From Sistotremastrum niveocremeum HHB9708 (Eukaryota; Basidiomycota; Agaricomycetes; Sistotremastrales; Sistotremastraceae): a DNA stretch of 64,000 nucleotides. Shown piece after piece: positions 46,255 to 55,717 of the stretch; the stretch's first letter is position 1; each line of letters opens with the position of its first letter. The notes below the pieces were generated by a model. The model was given only the letters and a program-made list of their open reading frames with translations, was not told where the DNA came from and did no database searches. Where the stretch lies: positions 434,001 through 498,000 of the forward strand of contig KV419396.1 of NCBI GenBank assembly GCA_001630475.1. The letters run 5' to 3'. The position numbers and the translations under genes are program-made.

Positions 46255-48429
46255 TTATATGTTTTTCTTGTCCTCTTCGCTCTCATGGATGTCTGCTGCC
46301 AACCCAGGTTCTGTAATTTGGATTGCTGGTAGAGGCTTGGACATCATCAAAGGAGAATCATGAGAACTCGCGCCTTCGTCATCGCTTGGAACAGGCGATG
46401 TTCGACCTGAATTCGATGAACCTTCCGAACGAGCAGTTGCCTCCGCAAGTTCTTTTCGCAAGGCTTCCAGTTCTCTCTCGAATCTATTGCCGATCCTATG
46501 TCAGTATACGAGAAGTGGACCCTTCAGTAAATTGACCCACTTTCGTCCGAAGACCTCGATATAAAACCCTCCACCATTCCAAACGCTTACGCCGAATATG
46601 AGTAGCAAGAAAGCTCCGCTCCAAAATTTACTGTCGTAAAGAAGGAAAACGGCAGGGATTTCGGTCACCAATGCGTACACTAATGACGTAGGTTAGTTGA
46701 AGAAAATTGAACATTCTCGTCTGGAAATACCGAATTGGCCAAACATAAAGAAAGGCTCGCGCCACACAGGCTTCACGGCACCTAACATTCTTCCAATCAC
46801 TCCACGCTTGTCGTTGAGGAGGTATGAGAACGATGTTGTTCGCTGCCCCGACTCGATCTTCTTTCGACGAGCTTCCATTACGAACTGCAGAAATGTTTCC
46901 AGCACGTGACGAAAGAGGCGACAAATCGAATACCTTCCAATAAAGGCCCTGCCAAACAAGATCTGTGTCGCTGAGTGAGAATATACTCACAGAAATAACA
47001 CGAATCACATACAAATTAGTCCGCTCACCAGCAGCGCCTTTCCTGGTGGCATATATGGAACTTTCGCCAGAGCTGGGAATCGAAGCTCGGCGTCAGGGTA
47101 GAAATGTCTAGAGATGACGTGAGGCTCTTCTGATAGTTTCATTTTACATAAACTTACCGAATAACGGTGAAGACGAAAGGGGGATCTGTATTCCATAGTC
47201 AACTTGAGGTGAGTGTAAGGTGGGGTTTGACTTACAACTGTAGAGAACTGTTAGTAAGGGAAACGATTTGAACTAATCAGACTCACATCTGTCAAAGAGG
47301 CGGACAGTATGATGAAAATCGACTTCACAAGGGTATCTTAAAGAGCAACTTACATCTAGGGAGAAGTCAGAGTCTATCGAATGACTTGCGAGGTAGATAT
47401 AATTGACGCACGTATGAACAGAGACGTTATCTTGTCTGCGTCGTGGAAGACTAGACTGTTTCGCCAGGTGATTACCGCGCTTGCTAGCGAACCATGTGCC
47501 AGACAGTATGAGGACATTAACATGATTGGACTCCACGGCATGAACCACAAAAATGCAAGGAACAGTATTTGACAAAAGTAACATAGCTGGAAGCAGTTGT
47601 TAGTGATAGAACCATATGACGGAAGTTATGCGGACATCGAATAAAAAGTAATGCCACTGTTTCTTCTTGTAGGTATATATCCGGACTGGCAAGAGGACGC
47701 AGGCTTGTGCTGTGTACGCGATATGAATCCATCTAGGACGGCTCAATATAGTATTGGGGAGTCATGAAATGAAATTGAAACGTACTGTGGACTCATGCCC
47801 AACATGAGTGCGGAAATCAATACGTTCATGACACCGAAAAAGAACGACAGTTTCTCTCTGGTTCTGACAACCTTCGTCGAGTGCCCTTGCATAAACACAT
47901 TTTAGTATGCTCAAACCGCAGAAATGTTGGACGTACAGGTCGCGGCTAGCGAAGTCATGCGCGAAGACACCTAGTGTGGCACGCATGAGATTTTGTTACT
48001 GCAGTTCACTAGAAAATGCTCACCCGTAACCGAAACTTCTGTACCTCCTTATCTAGTGTGAACATATCCAGCATCTCTCCAGGAAGAGGCGTCTTCGTCC
48101 GCTTGAGTGCCTCCTCCGTCCGTTTCTTGATTCTATCGCCATGTTTCTTGAGCCGTCTTTCAAGAAGATCGAGACGCGAATCAAAGTATGTCTCAATGGT
48201 ATCTAGCAGGAGACTCAGACCGAGCTCTCATATAGGACCATAGCGAGAGAGCAGACGTGCCTAGGAGAGTGAACGCGCTTGTCCATTCGGAAGCGTCATC
48301 CCTGAATTTCTCGAATGGTATTGAGAAGAAACCGAGACTTTCAGAATTCAGGAAGGAAGCTGAGCGAGAGCCAATTGATGGTGTTGGGGAAGAACGTGAG
48401 CCTGAGGTTAGAGGGGGGCGTTCTGCCAT
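46255..48429 (-). CDS. GPC1: Glycerophosphocholine acyltransferase GPC1 (DUF2838)
   Basis: GPC1 acylates glycerophosphocholine to lysophosphatidylcholine in the ER membrane, recycling phosphatidylcholine; yeast YGR149W is the reference. The start at 48429 (MAERPPLTSGSRSS) begins a Ser-rich cytosolic tail. After the first intron come DTIETYFDSRLDLLERRLKK and PLPGEMLDMFTLDKEVQKF. About eight membrane segments follow, among them EKLSFFFGVMNVLISALMLG, LPVRIYTYKKKQWHYFLFD, HGSLASAVITWRNSLVFHD and ITSVFIHIYPPFVFT-like helices. Later exons give MEARRKKIESGQRTTSFSYL and EPFFMFGQF. The acidic C-terminus includes SEGSSNSGRTSPVPSDDEG. The first intron (48203-48260) needs a GC donor. The gene is rich in short introns; middle exon edges were only partly traced. 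Confidence 0.87.
48203..48260 (-). other. Frame-forced GC-AG intron in GPC1
   Basis: Upstream exon ends ctcctag and the 58-nt intron starts gcacgt and ends ctgctag. Phase 1 is required to join the N-terminal frame to DTIETYFD. GT dinucleotides in the interval give phase 2 only. Confidence 0.6.
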
Positions 48430-48631
48430 TTGGGATCGCGGTCGTGGTAAGAGCTGAGGCTTGCCTAAAACGGAGTACTCAATGCACCCTCAATACTATG
48501 ACGCACACTACGCGAGGCAGTATTCTAGAAATGGGACTGAAATGTATAATAATACGAGTACTTTCTAGCTATCCGAAACTTTCACAATTGACAGTGGTCT
48601 GAACGACACGTCAAGATGCGGGTAGAGCATT

Positions 48632-48645
48632 TGATTCCGGAATCA
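48632..48645. promoter_or_regulatory. 14-bp perfect palindrome upstream of GPC1
   Basis: TGATTCCGGAATCA is a perfect palindrome about 200 bp before the GPC1 start and 77 bp past the ATP7 stop. Its inverted CCG half-sites are of the kind bound by dimeric Zn2Cys6 factors. Binding is untested. Confidence 0.3.
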
Positions 48646-48721
48646 TGGGGGACAGAGGCAAGGGAACGGAGAAGGTCCAACTTGAATTTTATTTCAATGT
48701 CTAGAGGGAGATTGACATGCT

Positions 48722-49521
48722 CTACATCAATGACAAGTCTCCGAATTTCTCCTTGTAACCTGTGATGAAGATAAATTTGAAAGCCACCTCATAGATATGA
48801 AAGTTGGGCGTACCAGGAACGGTCCATTTTCCTTTCTGGATCATCGTCTCTACTGACTTGCGAATGTGAGGGTGAGCGTCTCCGACTTCCTCGACCTGAA
48901 ATCAGAGGTGACAAAGTCAAACTGTTAAGTCCGCAAGAAAGGTAAGGTGCGGCGTACAGTCAGATCCTCAAACGGCCGTGCATCCTCAATGTTAGCAAGG
49001 GTTGCCTGCAGGTCCTTCAATTCCACCTCGATCTTCTCCGTGGTTTCCTGGGCCTTGGCAACCTGCGCGATATTTATGAATTTTCTGGACGGGTTAGCCT
49101 TAAAGCCCAGGAATGACGCACGGCTTTGGCTTCAAAAGTCTCAATTGCCTTGATGTGGGCCGAGACGTCGTATGTGACAGGCTTGAACTCTTTCAACAAT
49201 TTCTCAGCTTCATCCACGATAGCACTGTTTTTGAGAATGGATCGATAGTGGGCAATGTCGATGGTGGTGGGCTGCGCAGAAAGTTGAGCATGAATGCGGT
49301 GGGCCTCGCTATTCCGCTTTCTGAAAGCCTGGAGGGCAGCGATGGTCTCTGTAGCGTGTGTCGGCGGATGTAGTAGGACAGCGTAGCATTGCCGTACCTT
49401 TGCCCAAACCAAGACTGGTGTAGATGCGAGGGAAATCCTAGACAGGGCATAAGTATTGAGCAATTAGTCCGTTTCAGAATATGCTGACTATGGCAGCGGA
49501 GACTGCTCTTGAAGCTCTCAT
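48722..49521 (-). CDS. ATP7: Mitochondrial ATP synthase subunit d (ATP7)
   Basis: ATP7 is a peripheral-stalk subunit of F1Fo-ATP synthase on the matrix side. The start at 49521 (MRASRAVSAAI) is followed by introns and DFPRIYTSLGLGKETIAALQ. The coiled helical body has FRKRNSEAHRIHAQLSAQP, IDIAHYRSILKN, VDEAEKLLKEFKPVTYDV and IKAIETFEAKA, then AKAQETTEKIEVELKDL. The C-terminal exons give VEEVGDAHPHIRKSVETMI and GYKEKFGDLSLM, stop 48722-48724. The length of about 170 residues is normal. A CCAAT motif at 49601-49605, 80 bp upstream of the start, is in a position suited to the HAP complex that drives respiratory genes; that link is inferred. Confidence 0.9.
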
Positions 49522-50352
49522 TTTGGAAAAGAGCTCGGCCTGCAAACGTCGGAGAGCACTTTACTGTTTGGCAATATTTGGCCATTGTATCCTGAACAAG
49601 CCAATGGCTTCGGAATTCTTTCTGTTGATTTGATGCACCGGGGCGTCGAAATCTCACAGCTATACATGTGGTAAACTATCAGAACATCAGAGACTCATGT
49701 TCTGCGGTGATGAATTTCTTCGATTCTGCTCAAAGAGGCAACGATTCCGGACAGCGGAACTCAAAGACTCAGCATATAGTAAGCCAACATGTCTGAGCGC
49801 TCAAGAAGCTGTTTCAGAGAGACGACGAGCCACACTTTGTTCCTTCGAGAGTGTCTGACAACGGTAATCCCTGAAAGAAAATAGCTCCGGATTGTCAATT
49901 TGATCGGGGCCGCAATGCTTATTCACAACCGCCGAGTTGGACTCGTTTGGGTGGAGAGCATTGAATTACTATGTCCCGTGGTGCACGCAGCGCCTGGCTC
50001 AGACTGTATTTCTCACTGTGTCGCTGGATTGAGCCAAGTGCTCTCGCGGTGAGCTGCAACTGGCGAAGACACGCTTAGCGACCCTGAGCGACCCTGAGGG
50101 CGGAGTGCGAAAGCGGCTCGGAGATGCGTCGGAGTTAGCGGTTGGCGCTGCTTCTTGGAAACTGTATTGCGTCATCCGCCCAATCGGATGACGGGCCATC
50201 ACGTGTTACCGCGAGCCCGGGTCAGTCTAGCCAAGGCACAAATGCGGCCGACCACGAGGAAAGTGGAGCGCTGAGTTCGAAGCGGAGATTGAATTGTGAC
50301 GTATTAGAGGTGATGCAATGGCCTTCCCACCCCCGCGAGTTTTTCTCCAACG
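49522..50352. other. Divergent spacer with upstream ORFs of the bZIP gene
   Basis: This 831-bp spacer is shared by ATP7 and the bZIP gene. The ATP7 side has a CCAAT box. The bZIP side carries a 10-bp tandem direct repeat (agcgaccctg, 50077-50096), a CRE-like TGACGTAT and four upstream ATGs, described separately. No RNA gene is recognised. Confidence 0.6.
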
Positions 50353-50356
50353 ATGA
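50124..50356 (+). promoter_or_regulatory. Cluster of upstream ORFs before the bZIP start
   Basis: Four uATGs precede the main ATG at 50353. One opens a 4-codon uORF (50124-50138). Another opens a 28-codon uORF (50188-50274). A third (50318) ends in a TGA that overlaps the main ATG as ATGA. The fourth (50313) is out of frame and runs past the start to 50525. This arrangement would strongly restrict translation if the transcript begins upstream of 50124. The transcript start is not known. Confidence 0.45.
50297..50304 (+). promoter_or_regulatory. CRE-like site TGACGTAT
   Basis: TGACGTAT matches the ATF/CREB half-site core TGACGT and lies 49 bp upstream of the start codon of a gene that itself encodes an ATF/CREB bZIP. 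Autoregulation is possible but only inferred; the element may lie in the transcribed leader. Confidence 0.35.
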
Positions 50357-51979
50357 CGACGATGGACAGCCGCCCTTCTCGTTCTCCGCCCAACGTCAGC
50401 AACGATGCTCTAGCCCCCTCCGCGTCACAGTCCACCCAGCAGCCACAACAGCAACCAGCTGGCGCCCCCGTTGCCCGCCGCCCGCCCCTCCAGACAATCC
50501 TGGATCTCGAGCCGAACCCCTTTGAACAGTCGTTTTCTGTAAACTCACACTCTAGTTCAAAGCAGGAGAGCAGCGCATCCAAGACATCCCAGGACGAGCC
50601 ATCTCCTGTCTCTCGTGCCTCTGCAGACACCGCCAATCCTGCCCCCACGATAAATGCAGAGGCCAAGTCGTCGACGAGCCCAGGCTCGCCAAAGCCAGTG
50701 TTGCCTCCATTAGCCTCGATCGCGTCGCCTTCGGACAACAGTTACCACTGGGGCCTCTCCTCAGCAGGCCTGACCAACTCCCTTCGTTCTGGACCACTGA
50801 GTCCTGCTATGCTGGCAGGTCCTCAGCAGTCGACACACCAAAACTCATACGATCCGACGACGCTTCGTACAGGACTCACTCCTGGAACTGGCCTCACCCC
50901 CAACACTGGTCTCACTCCCCTGGTTGGTGGACCCACCAGTTTCCCCCCTCCATCGCCCAACACCGCCGCCTTCCTTGCCATGGTCACCAATTCCACATCC
51001 AATGGCATGAATAGCTCAGCTGCCACCATCACGCCAAATACTTTGTCCGCCCTGAGCGGCATTGTAAACCCTAATAGTCAATCTTCGACTAATCACTCGC
51101 AGCCGCATCCTCTTTCCGTGTCACATGGTCCATACGATCAGCAACAGCAGTCGCAATCGCGCTCGCAGAATCAGTATGCCTATCCTCAACAGCAAAATGA
51201 TACCTCCGATTCTCATAATTATCCCCAAAGTGCCGCCACTGCCGCCACAACGGCCGCGAATGGCTTATTCCTTCTTAGTCAAGCTCATCAGGAGCTGACT
51301 AAGCGTGAAGAAGCTCAGGCACGAGCTGGCACTTTGAACAATGGAGCTGCGAAGCGTGGAGCGAAACGAAAAAGCGTTGATCCTGCCGTACAGCAATCGC
51401 CCCCTTCAAAACCTGCAGCCAAGAAAACGCGATCAAATACCCGATCGCGGAAAGATAGGATGTCGGATAGCAGCAGCGAAGAAGATTACGACGAGGAGAT
51501 GGCTCCACCGTCAGGCCAGGCCTCGAACGGGAGCAAGAAGGCAGAGACAGAGGAGGAGAAGCGTCGCAATTTCTTGGAGCGAAATCGTCAAGGTCCGTCT
51601 TGTTCCATCTTGCGTTTCTATCTTGTTCACGTTCCATCCAGCTGCGTTGAAATGTCGACAACGCAAGAAGGCGTGGCTTGCTCAGTTGCAGGCCAAAGTG
51701 GAGTTCCTCACTTCGGAGAATGAACGGCTAACGAGTGCCTTGGTTTCGTCACGCGAGGAGATTTCTCGGCTAAGCGCGCTCGTGGGACCAGGGGCATCGG
51801 CTTCTGTCCCGAACGGAGGCCACGGACACGGCCCGCCTGTGAGCGTCGCTGTCAGTTTAGCTGGAAAAAATGGAATGGGCGTTATGGGCGGCCATAACGG
51901 CGTCAACATGCCTGGTGGTCATCCCCCACCAGCGGCGAGTGTCACGGCAGGCGGGTCAGGACGTGGATACGGATATTGA
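50353..51979 (+). CDS. ATF1: ATF/CREB bZIP transcription factor (Atf1 type)
   Basis: This is a stress-response bZIP activator like fission yeast Atf1, target of the Sty1/Hog1 MAP kinase. The N-terminal HRA-type region holds RRPPLQTILDLEPNPFEQSF, then LPPLASIASPSDNSYHWGLS, LRSGPLSPAMLAGPQ and tandem TGLTPGTGLTPNTGLTPL repeats. The OSA-like piece is FPPPSPNTAAFLAMVTNS. SP/TP sites are abundant, fitting MAPK control. After a Gln/Ser-rich middle and nuclear-type basic clusters (KRGAKRKS, KKTRSNTRSRKDR), the bZIP reads EEEKRRNFLERNRQA across the last intron, then ALKCRQRKKAWLAQLQAKVE and leucine-zipper heptads FLTSENERLTSALVSSREEI. The C-terminus is Gly-rich, and the stop is 51977-51979. The intron donor is the weaker gtccgt. 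Confidence 0.92.
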
Positions 51980-52326
51980 GCATGTTTTTTCTACTGATTT
52001 GGCTTATTCCTGTTGTTTATTAGTTCCATTCTTCTTCCTTTTCATTCACTGTTACTTCTTTTCATATCACTACGATTACTATCTTGTACTTTGTTTGTTA
52101 CGGGTGTATAAAACAAGCACGCTCGGATTTGATAATCAGTGTTCAATTAGCGGAGCTTGAAAACCGATGTGCACCCTAATGAACTGAAACCAAACAACAA
52201 CTCTTCTCACACTAATACCATCCCAACCACCGCCAGGTTTTCCGTCCTCTCTCTTCGCTGAGCAGTCCCGCCAGCACGACATTCTTTACTCAGTCACTCT
52301 CTACGATAACATTCACGACATCTCAA
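51980..52326. other. Spacer between bZIP and coiled-coil gene
   Basis: T-rich 3' UTR-like sequence for about 150 bp, then a pyrimidine-rich leader to the next start. No gene or other element is seen in these 347 bp. Confidence 0.6.
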
Positions 52327-55300
52327 ATGGAAAATCCTGGCTTTATCGATGGTATCAACTCGGACGAACTCGACAGACAGAAGACAATCGACGCTGCTAA
52401 GAAGAAGGTAACCAGGCAGCCTTATGTGTTCCGACAGCATCTCATCTGTATCAGTTGAAGGCATTCAAAATGAAGCAGAGCCCCCCAACTCCCCGCCCAT
52501 CCGCAACCGAAACTCAGCACGAGGACACGTCTTCGCCGGCTCCGAACCGTGACAGTGTCGACGCACCAAGCTCAAGCTCCAGTCGTCCAAACTCCCACCA
52601 TCGGCGGCGTTCCTCAGTCTCAACCCGGAGAGAGTCCGCTGAGATGATGGGTATAGCAGCTGCTACTCTGGCTGAGCTCCCGTCGTCCGATGAAAATGAG
52701 AAGGATAGCCGGCGCCGGGCATTATGGGCACTCGAGGGCAAGTCAAGCAGTCCTCGGGATAGCTTCGTGAGCGGCTTTGCTAAAGTCGAAATCCCCGATT
52801 TCCCAAGTCCGGACGAGGAAATAGTTGACAGATGTGAGTGCATTTTTGCGCAAAAATAGATAATGGGCTTATGTGGTTATCTCCGCAGTAACGAAGCCGG
52901 CCTTCACTGGACCTACTTCTATTGCTGCTAGACGAGAGTCTTTTGGCAGAACACTCACACCTTCCCTGAGTTCGAAGGACCAGCTGCATACTCTTGTCGA
53001 AGAAGATGAAGAGGACGACGAGACTCCTTCAGCACCTACACCACGCACTCGCCCTCCTAATCTTAATTTACGCCCTCTGACTTTGGATGCAACTTCTCTT
53101 CCTTCACCCTCTCTCACGCCATCTCCTCGTATAGGCTTGAAGCCTTTGACATTGGTCCAATCGACTGCAGCCCTCCAAAACTCGACGATGAGGTCGAACG
53201 TCCCAAACGACATGTTGCCCGTAAAACGGCATAGCTCAATTTCGTACAAGCGTTCGAATGATCCCCAACCGGCACGTGTGGTGTCTCCTGTCAACAATGG
53301 TGCAGCTTCATTGCCAACCCCCGATTTAACTCCCACCACTACCGGCCGTCCAATGTCGCCGGCCGAGGAATCATTTCTCTACCATAGCCATGCCACGCTC
53401 CTAGCACGTATTGCTGACCTCGAGCGTGCTGTTGCATGTCGCACCAGACCCCTGTCTTTTGCTTCCGTCTCCTCGCGTCTCTCCATTTCATCCACCACCT
53501 CTGATCCCCCCTCCGATGAGATGCTTTCTTTGGTGAAAGACTTGAAGGAGGAGCGCGATGAGCTCACGCGAGAGGTTGCTTCATGGAGATCGCAGGTTGA
53601 AAACCTCGAGAAACAGAAGGACACGTTGACTCGCCGTGTGGAAGCCGAACGTCGTGATGCATGGGTCGCTCAAGAAAAGGTGGCCGTCGTCGAGGCAGAG
53701 AAAATTGCGTTGAAGAAGGATTTGACACAGGCACTGGAGGAAAAGTCCAGTTTAGAGGCCGCTCTCGGGCGCTCTGATGCAGCTCTCGAAGAGCTCGAGT
53801 CTGCCTACAGCAAGGAGCGGGCTAGAGCTGAAGCTGCAGAGCGTGAAGTGGAACGCCTCTTATCCACTCCTCGCACGCGCACAGATCCATTCCAACCTTC
53901 CTTCCGATCATCCAGCGTGGCGTCAATCGGTTCTTCGACGGATGTCGATCAAGATTATTCGCCTCCTTCGAAGAAAATGATGTTGCATCCTGTAGAGGAG
54001 GAAGAGGAAGACAATGACTCTGACGAGTTTAATGAGCTAGCGCACTATGAAGACGATGACGATGCTTACTCTGACGCATCATTCCCGACAAGCAATACTG
54101 CGTCTTCTATCTTTTCTTTGCGATCAACGTCACATCTCAATGTCAATGCTACTCTTGACTTCCCCGTCGTGGCTTCCCTTCCCTCTTTGTCCGTTGATTC
54201 TAGCACACCCACACCTCCATCTACGCCGTCGCCGCCACCTGCTTCCCATGCCAGAAGCAACTCGCTACAAAGAGACTGGTCTTTCTCCACTGCTCCCACT
54301 CGACCTCGAGAACCTGTTCAAATCGACAGATTCTTCGGTTGCTTAGACGCACTGGACGACAGTCCCTCGAACTTTGGTTCTTCTTTCATTGTCCCAAGCT
54401 CTAGCAAAGACGGGGAGAGAAGCAACTTCTTCTCGGGCCTAGATGAGGACGAGGATGATGATCTTCCACCTTTCATCATCCCTGCACAAGAGCGCGCCTC
54501 GATCAAGAGCAGTCCCAATCTTGATGTGGTGCTCGAGGAGGAGGAGGAGGAGGAAGATGTCCCTGCTCCTGCTCCTGTTGTCCCTGAACCTCGCGTTGCA
54601 TCTGTTGCTGCTCCCCAGCGAAAGTTCAGCCTCACGCGGAAGCCTGTACCGGCAATCAAAGTCGAGGAGGTGTCGGTTCAGCCGACCTCTCCCGTTACCC
54701 GCAAGGGTCCTGCTCTGTCATCCAGCAACCCAGCGATCGGCAGAACAGCCTCGCAACCTGTCAAGGTCTCGCCACCCGGGACGAAGAAGCAGAGCCCGAG
54801 TTCTGTTGTGTCCAAGCCTCAGTCACCCCCTATCTTCACGCCTGCGATTCCCAAGCCTCCCACCGCTGCGATCAAAACACCACCCCGCTCTCACTTGTCT
54901 GCAATCCCTACTCCGTCCAAAACTACAACCACAACCACAACCACAACTGGATTACCTACTCCCACATCGCTTCCGAGAGTGAAGCCCCCAACACAAACGC
55001 CAACCACGCCGACAAAGAAGATGTCGACGATCAACACACAACACACGACTTCGCCGACAAGGCTTCCGACGTTCCGAATGAGTGAGGCAAATAACACAGC
55101 ACAGTCAGCCTCTTCTCCTTCTTTGAGTGGCTCGATACTCAAATCTTCTTCGGCATTGACAGCTTTGGCAAGTCTAATCCCGTGGCCAACAAATCCCGCA
55201 AATTCAACGTCCGAAGTCCATTCGCCTTCCACTGAAAGCCCCGCCTTGCCCCGATTTCCGCGCATGCCCGAGTTAGTCATTCGCGCAGGGTCCGTGTCCG

Positions 55301-55371
55301 ACGCTGCTCCTCAGTGGGCGACGACGTCCGCCGCGACCGCTGCCCCCGCCAAGGCTCTCGTCTTGCTTTGA
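52327..55371 (+). CDS. Coiled-coil, Ser/Pro-rich scaffold-like protein, unknown function
   Basis: About 970 residues. Start MENPGFIDGINSDELDRQKT, short intron, then LKAFKMKQSPPTPRPS. The protein is mostly disordered, rich in Ser/Pro/Thr with many SP/TP sites, and has acidic patches. The one structured part is a long coiled coil (about 53390-53870): SHATLLARIADLERAVACRT, DEMLSLVKDLKEERDELTRE, VENLEKQKDTLTRRVEAERR and LEELESAYSKERARAEAAE. The C-terminal third is Pro/Thr/Lys-rich, like microtubule- or cortex-associated fungal scaffolds, but I recognise no named domain. The Thr repeat at 54922 and the Glu run at 54535 are internal. ORF integrity and codon use leave little doubt it is a gene; its role is unknown. 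Confidence 0.75.
54535..54556 (+). repeat. GAG microsatellite (Glu run)
   Basis: Tandem gag codons encode a polyglutamate run in the coiled-coil gene. Confidence 0.8.
54922..54948 (+). repeat. (acaacc)n microsatellite (Thr run)
   Basis: Tandem acaacc hexamers encode consecutive threonines in the coiled-coil gene, a likely length-variable site. Confidence 0.8.
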
Positions 55372-55717
55372 TTCGTCTGACTCAGTTCAGCACGACTTTT
55401 TTCATGTTTCATTCGTCTTTCTATCATGCCTTATGCATATGTACCATTAGTCCTTTATCCCGATCCCAGCATGTCCCCTGGTCGACTGCTGGTCCGCGCA
55501 CAGGATGCCCGGAACAGATTCGAGAATTTAATGTATTTGTGTCCATTTACAAATCTGCAATGTGTCCACGGAATCTTGCCACTGCGAAATGAACGATCTG
55601 ATTAGCGGAATGGAGATATGCGACTCAAGCCGTGTATATCCGCCAGTATAACTTTGGTCACCTACTACGAACCAATCTCTTTCTTCCCTGATCCATTCCG
55701 ATTGGTATCTGAACAGT
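55372..55717. other. Spacer upstream of hexokinase
   Basis: 346 bp holding the 3' UTR of the coiled-coil gene and the hexokinase promoter. No further gene is recognised. Confidence 0.6.

Noticed and set aside
48605-48680. tRNA-like stretch with gggtagagcatttgattc
   Set aside because: It recalls a D-arm and anticodon arm, but there is no T-loop (GTTCGA) and the acceptor ends do not pair. The apparent stem is the 14-bp palindrome.
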